Source: DATILI01 sp035476635 (lineage in GTDB: Bacteria > Pseudomonadota > Gammaproteobacteria > Burkholderiales > Burkholderiaceae_C). From it: a stretch of 64,000 nt of DNA. The notes under the pieces were generated by a model, which made no database searches, was not told where the DNA came from, and saw nothing but the letters and a program-made list of their open reading frames with translations. The DNA is taken from the NCBI GenBank assembly GCA_035476635.1, contig DATILI010000168.1, positions 1-64,000 on the forward strand, read 5' to 3'. The translations under genes were made by a program, and so were the position numbers. This document shows, piece after piece, positions 42,737 to 50,939 of the stretch. How positions within the stretch are numbered: the first letter of the stretch is position 1; each line of letters starts with the position of its first letter.

Positions 42737-43932
42737 GAGGACAATCTCCCCAGACTTTCGGCCTTGATCTTTCTCGCAAGCGACCACTTGTGCACTTCAG
42801 TCGGGCCATCGTAGATTCGGAACGCGCGGAGTTCCCGAAAAACCTGCTCGACGATGCTGTCTCGGGAAACACCGGATCCGCCCATCACCTGGACGCATCG
42901 GTCTGCAACCCGGAAGAGACCTTCGGACACCGCCACTTTCGTCATCGAACTCTCCGACAATCCGAGTGAGCCGGTGTCCAGAACCAAGGCGCACCAGTCA
43001 ATCATCAATTCGGCTTGACGAAGGTCAATGGCGTTCTGCGCCAGCATGAAGCCGACACCCTCGTGATCGATCAGAAGTTTGCCGAAAGCCTTCCGCACGA
43101 CTGCATACTCGCTGGCGATTTCTTGCACTCTGGTTGCCGCCCCGAGCCATCGCATGCAATGGGGTAACCGCGCCGGCGAGAGCCGAACCTGCGCGTAGCC
43201 AAAACCCTCCCCCACGGCGCCGAGCACTTGATCGTCGGACACACACAGCCCGGAGATTCGGACCAGGGCATGCCCGCCAGGCATTGAGCTGTCCAGTGTG
43301 TCGATCAGCCTGACGATCTGGACAGCTGGATGCGGAAGGTCCACAAGGAACATCGTCGCCTCGACCCGCTCCCCGGAGTTGGTCCTGGCCATGATGATGC
43401 CCACCGACGCGCCCTGTGCACCCGTGATGAAGGCCTTGGTGCCGTTGATCACCCACTGGCCGTTCACCCGTTCCGCCGTAGTCTGAAGCATGGAAGGGTC
43501 GGAACCGGCGCCTCCTTCCTGCGCGGGTTCCGTCATGAAGAACGCGGACCTCGCGTGACCGGATACGAGGGGCGCGAGAAAGCGCTCGCGTTGCGCCGGG
43601 GTGCCGACCTTGCCCAGGAGGTACATATTTCCCTCATCGGGTGCGGCGGTGTTCAGGGCGACCGGACCCAATGGCGACAGCCCGGATTGCTTCAAAACTC
43701 GCGCTGTTTCCACTTGGGAGAGGTGCGAGCCATCGGGCCGAATGTGGGGTGTCATCAGTCCTGCATCGCGCGCCTTCTGCCTGAGTTCCTTGACCAGTTC
43801 CTCAGAGGGGCCATGCGAACTTGCGCGTGGGTCCTTTTCATAGGGCGCCACGACATCGCGGACGAAGTTGCCTACAAGCCGTGCCACTTCCCGGCCATCG
43901 CCTGAATTCGCGCATTGGGTCATGAAACTCAA
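42733..43932 (-). CDS. Acyl-CoA dehydrogenase (ACAD10/11-like)
   Basis: A 399-residue flavin dehydrogenase. Seen are FFMTEPAQEGGAGSDPSMLQ (flavin/substrate loop), WVINGTKAFITGAQ, VMGGSGVSRDSIVEQVFRE and, near the C-terminus, YDGPTEVHKWSLARKI with the catalytic Glu position of the short/medium-chain group. Coupling to the phosphotransferase gene suggests the 4-hydroxy-acid route, in which a 4-phosphoacyl-CoA is eliminated. The gene follows an SDR on the same strand with a 37-base gap. Confidence 0.9.
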   Translation of the reverse strand: MSFMTQCANSGDGREVARLVGNFVRDVVAPYEKDPRASSHGPSEELVKELRQKARDAGLMTPHIRPDGSHLSQVETARVLKQSGLSPLGPVALNTAAPDEGNMYLLGKVGTPAQRERFLAPLVSGHARSAFFMTEPAQEGGAGSDPSMLQTTAERVNGQWVINGTKAFITGAQGASVGIIMARTNSGERVEATMFLVDLPHPAVQIVRLIDTLDSSMPGGHALVRISGLCVSDDQVLGAVGEGFGYAQVRLSPARLPHCMRWLGAATRVQEIASEYAVVRKAFGKLLIDHEGVGFMLAQNAIDLRQAELMIDWCALVLDTGSLGLSESSMTKVAVSEGLFRVADRCVQVMGGSGVSRDSIVEQVFRELRAFRIYDGPTEVHKWSLARKIKAESLGRLSS

Positions 43933-43969
43933 ACCTTTTTAGAAGCTCAACGGGCCACGCGTGGCTCGA

Positions 43970-44725
43970 TCAGAGCGAGCTGACCAAATGTCCACCGTCC
44001 ACAACGAGAGTCGATCCAGTCATGTAGCTGGAGGCATCGGAAGCAAGCAGCAGCAAGGGGCCGCGCAAGTCTTCCAGGCTCCCGAGCCGCCTCTGCGGAA
44101 TTCGCCTGACAAGTGCTTCGCCGGGCGGTGACTTCCAGAACTCGGCGTTCAGTTCCGTTTCCAGATACCCTGGCGCCAATGCATTAACCCGAATGCGGAA
44201 CCTGGCCAATTCCAAGGCCAGCGATTTCGTCAGCTGGATCACTCCAGCCTTGGAGACCGCATAGGGAAGCACATTCCCCGCCTGCCGCAGCCCCAGTATG
44301 GAAGCTACGTTGATGATGCTTCCGCCACCACGCCCACGCATTCCTTGCGCAACCGCTTGGGCGACGAAGAACATCCCCTTGAGGTTGGTGTCGAGGACTT
44401 CATCCCAATCCGCCTCGCTCTGCTCCAGTGCGGGCCGATCCCTAACTACCCCAGCGTTGTTGACCAGGATGTCAATCGAGCCCAGCGCCAGCGCCATTGC
44501 TTGACGTGAAGCCGCACTCGTCACATCGACGATCAGCGTTGAAGCGGAGCCGCCAGCGTTCCTGATACGTGACGCCACAGCGTCCAGGGCCTCCAAGCGA
44601 CGGGCGCCCAGTATGACAGCGGCGCCGTGGGCGGCCAGCGTTTCGGCGAAATACGCGCCTATTCCCGACGATGCTCCGGTGACGAACGCCAGTTTTCCCT
44701 TGAGCATGCTCTCGTTCACGACCAT
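43970..44725 (-). CDS. SDR-family oxidoreductase
   Basis: A 251-residue short-chain dehydrogenase: FVTGASSGIGAYFAE (cofactor), DILVNNAGVVRDRP, and the YAVSKAGVIQL active site. I use the ATG at 44725 (MVVNES); MLKGKLAF at 44707 is also possible, and neither has a good ribosome site. It is the promoter-proximal gene of the SDR-acyl-CoA dehydrogenase-phosphotransferase group and is divergent from a GntR regulator. It may oxidise a hydroxyacyl substrate. Confidence 0.85.
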   Translation of the reverse strand: MVVNESMLKGKLAFVTGASSGIGAYFAETLAAHGAAVILGARRLEALDAVASRIRNAGGSASTLIVDVTSAASRQAMALALGSIDILVNNAGVVRDRPALEQSEADWDEVLDTNLKGMFFVAQAVAQGMRGRGGGSIINVASILGLRQAGNVLPYAVSKAGVIQLTKSLALELARFRIRVNALAPGYLETELNAEFWKSPPGEALVRRIPQRRLGSLEDLRGPLLLLASDASSYMTGSTLVVDGGHLVSSL

Positions 44726-44744
44726 TCCTTCAGCCAATTCAGAT

Positions 44745-44815
44745 TCTTGTACATTGTAGATCGATATTGTAGGATGATATTGCCCATATAAATCATAGGA
44801 TAATAGGTTTGACCG
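44745..44815. promoter_or_regulatory. AT-rich divergent promoter region with repeated ATTGTAG/ATATTG words
   Basis: The 120 bases between the SDR and GntR genes are far more AT-rich than the surroundings. They contain ATTGTAGATCGATATTGTAG, in which ATTGTAG is repeated 13 bases apart around an ATCGAT palindrome, followed by GATGATATTG. This is a likely promoter for both genes and an operator for the FadR-type GntR protein. Confidence 0.45.
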
Positions 44816-44846
44816 CCAGCCCCTCGCCCACTCAAACCTGCATCTC

Positions 44847-45500
44847 ATGTCGCTTGACGCAACCGCGGAAAATCCCACTCCTACTGCTGCCGACGCAGTC
44901 TTCTTCGGCATATTCAATGGGGTTGAGTCGCAGACGTTCGTACCTACGCAGCGATTGGTAGAGTCCGACCTGGCTGCCCAGTTCGGCGTCGGCAGAAACT
45001 CAGTGCGCGAGGCGCTTCAGAGGCTGGCCGCTGAAGGGTTGGTCGACCTTCACAGGTTTCGTGGTGCGTCGATTCGCTTCCTCAGCAGCGAAGAAACGGG
45101 GCACGTCCTCGACGTTGCCGAGTCGATGACCGCCCTGCTGGCCAGGACGGCGGCCCGTTCCAGCACCCCTGGAAACGCCACCCCGCTGAAGGTCGCACTG
45201 CAGGACCTCGTAGCGGCTCACAAGGCCGACGATTCAGCGCTGTTTGGTGTAGCGCGACGCCGCTTCTACAGGGGGTTACTGGACATCGGCGGGAACCAGG
45301 AGCTGCGACGCCTGTTTCCCACCATTCAGATGCCGATCGTCTATGCGCAGTACCGGATTCCTGGCCTCCGGGCCATGCGCGTCACAGACTATCGGCAAAT
45401 AGGCGAAAGAGTTCTGGCGGGCGACATTCGAGGCGCCGAGAGCGCGGGCCGCGCGCACGTGCGCCATGTTCGCGCCGCCATCGAGAGAGTATCGATCTGA
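44847..45500 (+). CDS. GntR-family regulator (FadR/FCD subgroup)
   Basis: A 217-residue regulator: winged helix at residues 25-75 (QRLVESDLAAQFGVGRNSVR, then EALQRLAAEGLVDL), then an all-helical FCD-type effector domain ending RAHVRHVRAAIERVSI with the His residues that hold a metal in this group. It is divergent from the SDR-acyl-CoA dehydrogenase-phosphotransferase set and probably represses it in the absence of an acid ligand. Confidence 0.86.
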   Translation: MSLDATAENPTPTAADAVFFGIFNGVESQTFVPTQRLVESDLAAQFGVGRNSVREALQRLAAEGLVDLHRFRGASIRFLSSEETGHVLDVAESMTALLARTAARSSTPGNATPLKVALQDLVAAHKADDSALFGVARRRFYRGLLDIGGNQELRRLFPTIQMPIVYAQYRIPGLRAMRVTDYRQIGERVLAGDIRGAESAGRAHVRHVRAAIERVSI

Positions 45501-45513
45501 CTCGGCACTCAAT

Positions 45514-45556
45514 AGCCAGTTGACGCAAGACAGCGATTTTTTTGGCTTCCTATATT
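45514..45556 (+). repeat. 43-base repeat containing TTGACGCAAGAC, copy 1
   Basis: About 80 percent identical to 55843-55884; both hold TTGACGCAAGAC, GCGATTTTT and a terminal TATATT. This copy follows the GntR stop by 13 bases, in a 201-base gap before the convergent LysR gene. The rest of the gap holds nothing else I recognise. Confidence 0.5.
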
Positions 45557-45701
45557 TGACACTGGGTGTGTCCGGAACGCCAGCGCATCGTCGTCGGCTC
45601 GTCGATGCTGACCACGCACTCTCTTTGGCCCATGCCTCAGATCCGGCCGTTTTTCGCGCATCACTAGCTAGGCGCTATGAGTGTTGGGCAGCGCAGATAG
45701 T

Positions 45702-46658
45702 TTAGTTAGGCCGGCCGCACGTGGCGTGATGAGGCGCTTGGCCAGGCGGCCTGAGCGCGGGCGCCTGCTCCGCAAACAGCTCGGTGATCACCTGCCGCAG
45801 CCAGCGATTGCCAGGATCGGCCTCGAAACGCCGACTCCAGTGCAATGACACCGTGAAGTCGCGCAGCGGCAACGGGGGCTCGACGATGGCGTAGCCGCCC
45901 TCGAAGCCTCGTGCGATGTTGCGTGGCATTACAACCGCCAAGTCGGTTGCCTTCACGATGGACGGCAGCACCATGAAATGCTCGGTGGTCAGGCGCAGCC
46001 GGTCTTCGAGGTTCAACAGCTGCAGAATGCGCAAGGTGTCGGCATGGGTGCGCACCGAGACGAATTCGAGCTTGCGCAAATCGTCGAGCAGGGCCTGGCC
46101 ACTGCGGCGCTTGCGCGTGAACGGATGGCCTTCGCGCAGCAGCACGATGTAGCGGTCTTTCAGCAACTGCGTGCGCTGGGTTTCTTTGACGGTGGGCAGG
46201 AAGCCGAACGCGAAATCGACGCGCCCGCTGTCCAGCGCGTCGGTAATCTCGCCCTTGGGCAGTGGCTGGGTTTCGATGCGTACCCCGGGCGCCAACTGGC
46301 GCAACGCCACCATCAGGCCGGGCAGGAAGCGCCCTTCGCCAATATCGCTCATGTGGATGCGAAAGAGCCGGCGCGATTGCAGCGGCTCGAAGTCGGCCGA
46401 CTCGTGAAGCGCCTGCTCGATGGCGCCGAGCGCGCTGCGCACCGCGTCGGCCAGGCGGTCGGCCCTGGGGGTGGGCTGCACGCCACGACCGGCACGCACG
46501 AAAAGCGGGTCCTTGATCAGCAACCGTAGCCGCGTCAGGCCCTGGCTGGCGGCGGGCTGCGTCAGGCCCATCAACTCGGCCGCGCGGCTGACGTTGCGGG
46601 TGCGGTACACCGCGTCAAACAGCCGCAGCAGATTCAGGTCAACGTCTTTTATATGCAT
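45702..46658 (-). CDS. LysR-family regulator of the mandelate cluster
   Basis: A 318-residue LysR protein of the NodD/LinR-like branch: VDLNLLRLFDAVYRTRNVSR and GLTQPAASQGLTRLRLLIKDPLFVRAGRGVQPTPRA. The effector domain runs from about residue 95. It is divergent from mdlC over 96 bases that include GATCA-N6-TGATC. It is therefore the likely activator of the mandelate genes, responding to mandelate or benzoylformate (inference). Confidence 0.86.
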   Translation of the reverse strand: MHIKDVDLNLLRLFDAVYRTRNVSRAAELMGLTQPAASQGLTRLRLLIKDPLFVRAGRGVQPTPRADRLADAVRSALGAIEQALHESADFEPLQSRRLFRIHMSDIGEGRFLPGLMVALRQLAPGVRIETQPLPKGEITDALDSGRVDFAFGFLPTVKETQRTQLLKDRYIVLLREGHPFTRKRRSGQALLDDLRKLEFVSVRTHADTLRILQLLNLEDRLRLTTEHFMVLPSIVKATDLAVVMPRNIARGFEGGYAIVEPPLPLRDFTVSLHWSRRFEADPGNRWLRQVITELFAEQAPALRPPGQAPHHATCGRPN

Positions 46659-46679
46659 TTATCTAATACTACATAGTCT

Positions 46680-46695
46680 GATCATTGTATTGATC
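46680..46695. promoter_or_regulatory. Inverted repeat in the LysR-mdlC divergent promoter
   Basis: GATCA-TTGTAT-TGATC, a perfect 5-base inverted repeat 21 bases from the LysR start and 60 bases upstream of mdlC. It lies where a LysR recognition site is expected. Confidence 0.4.
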
Positions 46696-46754
46696 CATGA
46701 CAGGCTTGCGCCGAAGATTCACCGCAGACGCATCCTCACCTCAGGAACCCTCAG

Positions 46755-48374
46755 ATGTCCCATGCCAACGGCCTCCCCCGGGCAACAGTAGCCAACCCCG
46801 CTTCCAGCACCAGCGTGCGCGAGGCCGTGCTGGATTTGCTGCGCGCCTTCAACATCGACACCATCTTCGGCAACCCAGGTTCGACCGAGCTGCCGCTGTT
46901 TCTCGATTTCCCGCCAGACTTCCGCTACATCCTGGGCCTGCAGGAGTCGGTGGTGGTGGGCATGGCCGACGGCTATGCCCAGGCCACGCGCAACGCCGCC
47001 TTTGTCAACCTGCATTCGGCCGCGGGGGTGGGCCATGCCATGGGCAATATCTTCACGGCACACAAGAACCGCACACCCATGGTGATCACCGCTGGGCAGC
47101 AGGCACGCTCAATCCTTCCATTCGATCCATTTCTGTTCTCGGGGCAAGCCACCGAGCTGCCCAAGCCCTACGTCAAATGGAGCATCGAGCCCGCACGCGC
47201 CGAGGATGTGCCGCTGGCCATTGCGCGCGCCTACTACATCGCCATGCAGCAGCCGCGCGGGCCGGTGCTGGTGTCGATACCCGCCGACGATTGGGAGAAA
47301 CCGTGCGAACCCGTGACAGCGCGCGTGGTCAGCACCGAAACACGGCCCGAGCCGCGCGTGCTGGATGCGATCGGCAACACGCTTGACACAGCCAAACGTC
47401 CCGCCTTCGTGGTCGGCGCAGCGGTGGACCGCGATGGCGCCTGGGAAGAGGTGGTCGCGCTGGCCGAGCGGCATAACGCGGCCGTCTGGGTGGCCCCCAT
47501 GTCGGGGCGTTGCGGCTTTCCGGAAGACCATCGCCTGTTTGCCGGCTTCCTGCCTGCCATGCGCGAAAAAATCGTGAGCCTGCTGGCAGGCCATGACGTG
47601 ATATTTGCCCTGGGCGCCGCGGCCTTCACCTACCACGTCGAAGGCTTTGGCCCCCATGTGCCACCCGACGCCCAATTGGTGCAACTGATTGAAGACCCGA
47701 GCATCGCTGCCTGGGCCCCCATGGGCACGTCCGTCGTGGGCAGTGTCCGCCTGGGAGTGCAAGACCTGCTGGCCCGCCCCGCGCCTGACGCCAGGGCTTT
47801 GCCGGCACCACGCCAACTGCGCCCGCGGGCCGAGCCGTCCACGTTGATGAGTGTGGCTTATGTCATGCAGTCCCTGGCCGAAGTGCGCGCTGCCGACACC
47901 ATCGTGGTGGAAGAGGCGCCCAGTTCGCGATCGGCCATGCAGAACTACCTGCCTATCCTGCAAAGCGAAACGTTCTACACCATGTGCAGCGGCGGTCTGG
48001 GTCACGGCTTGCCAGCCGCCGTGGGTATTGCGCTGGCCAAGCCAGATAAAAAGGTCATTGCTCTGCTCGGCGACGGCTCCAGCATGTACTCCATCCAGGC
48101 CCTGTGGAGTGCGGCGCAGCTCAGGCTGCCCATGACCTTCGTTATTTTGAAAAACCGCCGCTATGCAGCGTTGCAGGAGTTCGCGCCCACCTTTGGCTTC
48201 AAGGTCGACGACAAACTGGCAGGCACCGACCTGCCCGACCTCGACTTTCTGGCGCTGGCCCGGGGACAGGGCTGCGATGCCGTCCGCGTGAGCGATGCCG
48301 CAAAACTTCACGACGTTCTGCGCGAAGCCCTCCAGTCCCTGCGCCCCATCCTCGTCGAGGTGGACGTCGCCTGA
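46755..48374 (+). CDS. mdlC: Benzoylformate decarboxylase
   Basis: A 539-residue thiamine-diphosphate enzyme that decarboxylates benzoylformate to benzaldehyde. Residues matching those known in the Pseudomonas enzyme are visible: Ser43 (NPGSTELP), Glu64 (GLQES), His87 (NLHSAAG) and His294 (FTYHVEG), and the cofactor motif GDGSSMYSIQALWSA with a following Asn. The protein has about 15 extra N-terminal residues. It is followed by an aldehyde dehydrogenase, an FAD dehydrogenase and an FMN dehydrogenase, which makes the mandelate assignment strong. Confidence 0.9.
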   Translation: MSHANGLPRATVANPASSTSVREAVLDLLRAFNIDTIFGNPGSTELPLFLDFPPDFRYILGLQESVVVGMADGYAQATRNAAFVNLHSAAGVGHAMGNIFTAHKNRTPMVITAGQQARSILPFDPFLFSGQATELPKPYVKWSIEPARAEDVPLAIARAYYIAMQQPRGPVLVSIPADDWEKPCEPVTARVVSTETRPEPRVLDAIGNTLDTAKRPAFVVGAAVDRDGAWEEVVALAERHNAAVWVAPMSGRCGFPEDHRLFAGFLPAMREKIVSLLAGHDVIFALGAAAFTYHVEGFGPHVPPDAQLVQLIEDPSIAAWAPMGTSVVGSVRLGVQDLLARPAPDARALPAPRQLRPRAEPSTLMSVAYVMQSLAEVRAADTIVVEEAPSSRSAMQNYLPILQSETFYTMCSGGLGHGLPAAVGIALAKPDKKVIALLGDGSSMYSIQALWSAAQLRLPMTFVILKNRRYAALQEFAPTFGFKVDDKLAGTDLPDLDFLALARGQGCDAVRVSDAAKLHDVLREALQSLRPILVEVDVA

Positions 48375-48424
48375 CCTGACACCGATTTTCGATCCGCCAC
48401 CTTCCAACCCGCCGGACACTTTCA

Positions 48425-49876
48425 ATGACCACCATTTCCATGCTCATCAACGGTGAGCTCCAACAGGCCAGCAACGGCGCCGTTTTCCAACGCCGCAACC
48501 CGCTGGACGGCAGCGTGGCGACCACGGCACCAGCGGCCACGCCCGCCGATGCGGTGGCCGCCGTGGAGGCGGCCGCCCATGCCTTCAAAAGCTGGAGCCA
48601 AACCGGCCCCGGCCAGCGTCGCGCCTTGCTGTTGAAAGCCGCCCACGCCCTTGAATCCAAAACCCAGGCCTTCACCGCTGCGATGGCCACGGAAACCGGC
48701 GCTTCGGGCATGTGGGCAGGTTTCAACGTGCATCTGGCCGCCAGCATGCTGGGAGAGGCGGCCGCCATGACCACGCAGATCAGTGGCGAAGTCATTCCGT
48801 CCGACGTGCCCGGCAGTCTGGCGATGGGCGTGCGCCAGCCCGCGGGCGTGGTGCTCGGCATTGCGCCGTGGAACGCGCCCGTCATCCTCGGGGTGCGCGC
48901 GATCGCCACGCCGCTGGCCTGCGGCAATACGGTGGTGCTCAAAGGTTCGGAACTGTGCCCGGCCACCCACGGCCTGATCATCGAAGCCTTGCAGGAAGCG
49001 GGTTTGCCCAAAGGAGTGGTCAACTTTGTCACCAATGCTCCGGCCGATGCCGGTGCGGTGGTGGAAGCCATGATCGCCCACCCGGCGGTGCGCCGCGTCA
49101 ACTTCACCGGTTCCACCCATGTCGGCAAGCTCATTGCGGCCACCTGCGCGAAATACCTCAAGCCTGTCGTCCTGGAACTGGGCGGCAAGGCGCCGCTGGT
49201 GGTGCTGGACGACGCCGACCTCGACGCGGCGGTGCAGGCCGCGGCCTTCGGCGCGTTCGCCAACTCGGGCCAAATCTGCATGTCCACCGAGCGCATCATC
49301 GTGGACAACAAGATCGGTGACGAATTCGTCGCCAAGCTGGCGGCCAAGGCGCGGAGCCTCCCGCTGGGCGATCCCCGCAAAGGTCCGGTCGTGCTCGGCT
49401 CGGTGGTGGACATGGCCACCGTGCACCGCTGCAACGCGCTGGTGGACGACGCCCTTGCCAAGGGTGCCAGACTGATCTGCGGCGGACGTGCCGACAGCAC
49501 GCTGATGCCCGCGACCTTGCTCGACCATGTCACACACGCGATGCGGATCTACAGCGAGGAGGCCTTTGGTCCCGTCAAAGGCATTGTGCGGGTCAATGGT
49601 GTCGAAGAATCCGTGGCCTGCGCCAACGACAACGAGTTTGGCCTGTCCGCCGCCGTGTTTGGCGGCGACATCGCCCGCGCAATGCAAGTGGCCCAGCGCA
49701 TCGATTCCGGCATTTGCCACGTCAACGGCCCGACGGTGCATGACGAAGCGCAGATGCCGTTTGGCGGTGTCAAGGGCAGCGGCATCGGGCGCTTCGGCGG
49801 CAAGGCCGGCATTGCCGAATTCACCGAACTGCGCTGGATCACTGTGCAGACCACACCGCGGCACTACCCTTTCTAA
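48425..49876 (+). CDS. NAD(P)-dependent aldehyde dehydrogenase, probably benzaldehyde dehydrogenase
   Basis: A 483-residue aldehyde dehydrogenase. Catalytic Cys285 (SGQICMSTER), Glu251 (LELGGKAP) and Asn150 (IAPWNAP) are all present, with the FGGVKGSGIGRFGG segment near the C-terminus. The sequence looks like the vanillin/salicylaldehyde dehydrogenase group. Located 51 bases after mdlC, it would oxidise benzaldehyde to benzoate as MdlD does in other mandelate clusters. Cofactor preference is not assigned. Confidence 0.9.
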   Translation: MTTISMLINGELQQASNGAVFQRRNPLDGSVATTAPAATPADAVAAVEAAAHAFKSWSQTGPGQRRALLLKAAHALESKTQAFTAAMATETGASGMWAGFNVHLAASMLGEAAAMTTQISGEVIPSDVPGSLAMGVRQPAGVVLGIAPWNAPVILGVRAIATPLACGNTVVLKGSELCPATHGLIIEALQEAGLPKGVVNFVTNAPADAGAVVEAMIAHPAVRRVNFTGSTHVGKLIAATCAKYLKPVVLELGGKAPLVVLDDADLDAAVQAAAFGAFANSGQICMSTERIIVDNKIGDEFVAKLAAKARSLPLGDPRKGPVVLGSVVDMATVHRCNALVDDALAKGARLICGGRADSTLMPATLLDHVTHAMRIYSEEAFGPVKGIVRVNGVEESVACANDNEFGLSAAVFGGDIARAMQVAQRIDSGICHVNGPTVHDEAQMPFGGVKGSGIGRFGGKAGIAEFTELRWITVQTTPRHYPF

Positions 49877-49894
49877 CATCACCCGGCAAAAACC

Positions 49895-50911
49895 ATGCGT
49901 CACAAATTCAAGTCAAACAGCCCCGTAGCGCCCGTGAGGCGGACACTTTCAGCTCTCATTTTGGGAGCAACCGCCCTGCTCACCGCGTTGAGCCCGCTGA
50001 CAGCATCGGCGCAGGCTTGGCCCAGCAAACCGATCAAGGTCATCGTCAACTTCCCCCCCGGCGGTGCCGCGGACCAGATTGCCCGCGCCATCACCGTGCC
50101 GCTGCAAGAAGCGCTGGGCCAGCCGGTCGTGGTGGACAACCGCGCCGGTGCGGGTGGCAACATCGGCGGCGATATCGCGGCCAAATCACCGCCCGACGGC
50201 TACACCCTGCTGCTGACCTCGGGCGGGCTGGTGTCCATCAACCCGGCGATCTACCCCAGGATGCCCTTTGACCCGACCAAGGACATCATCCCGGTGGCAG
50301 CTGCGGCGCGGGTGCTGGTGTTCCTGGAGGTCAGGCCCAGCCTGCCTGTCAAGGATGCGAAGGAGTTCATCGCCTACGTCAAGGCCCATCCCGGCAGGCT
50401 GACCTACGGCTCGCCGGGCAATGGCTCGTCACCGCATCTGGCCGGTGAAATGTTCAAGGACATGGCCCAGGCTTTTGCCGTGCACGTGCCTTACCGTGGA
50501 GCATCACCCGCCATGCAAGACCTGCTGGGCGGCATGGTGGACTTCATGTTCGACCCCGGCATCGGGCTGAACCATGTGCGCGCGGGCAAGCTCAAGCTGC
50601 TGGCGGTGGGCAGCCCCAAGCGCTCGCCCCTGTTCCCGGACGTCCCCACGCTCAACGAAATCGGCCTCAAGGGCTTTGATGCCGACACCGTGTTCGGCTT
50701 TTACGCCCCGGCCGGCTTGCCAGTCGAAATCGTGACGCGGCTGAACCGCGAGATCAACAAGATTCTGGGCACCCAGGCCGTCAAGGAGCGCATTGCCGCG
50801 CTTGGCGGCGAAGTCGCCCCCATGACACCCGCCCAGTTCGGCGCCAAGGCCCAAGAAGACAAGGCGCGCTTTGGCAAGCTGATCCGCGAACGGCGGATCA
50901 CGGGCGATTGA
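49895..50911 (+). CDS. Bug/TctC-family solute-binding protein in the mandelate cluster
   Basis: A 338-residue periplasmic binding protein; the signal sequence ends in TASAQA. Family motifs are KVIVNFPPGGAADQIARA, VVVDNRAGAGGNIGGD and HVPYRGASPAMQDLLGG. It begins 19 bases after the aldehyde dehydrogenase stop, so it is cotranscribed with the mandelate enzymes and plausibly binds mandelate or a related aromatic acid. Confidence 0.92.
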   Translation: MRHKFKSNSPVAPVRRTLSALILGATALLTALSPLTASAQAWPSKPIKVIVNFPPGGAADQIARAITVPLQEALGQPVVVDNRAGAGGNIGGDIAAKSPPDGYTLLLTSGGLVSINPAIYPRMPFDPTKDIIPVAAAARVLVFLEVRPSLPVKDAKEFIAYVKAHPGRLTYGSPGNGSSPHLAGEMFKDMAQAFAVHVPYRGASPAMQDLLGGMVDFMFDPGIGLNHVRAGKLKLLAVGSPKRSPLFPDVPTLNEIGLKGFDADTVFGFYAPAGLPVEIVTRLNREINKILGTQAVKERIAALGGEVAPMTPAQFGAKAQEDKARFGKLIRERRITGD

Positions 50912-50939
50912 TGGACTGGACAACCAAGGAAATGTCCCC

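Noticed and set aside
47109..49903. Long minus-strand frames (about 440-490 codons) opposite mdlC and the aldehyde dehydrogenase.
   Set aside because: Codon-shadow frames of highly supported plus-strand enzymes; residue composition is Gly/His/Arg-rich and non-family-like.
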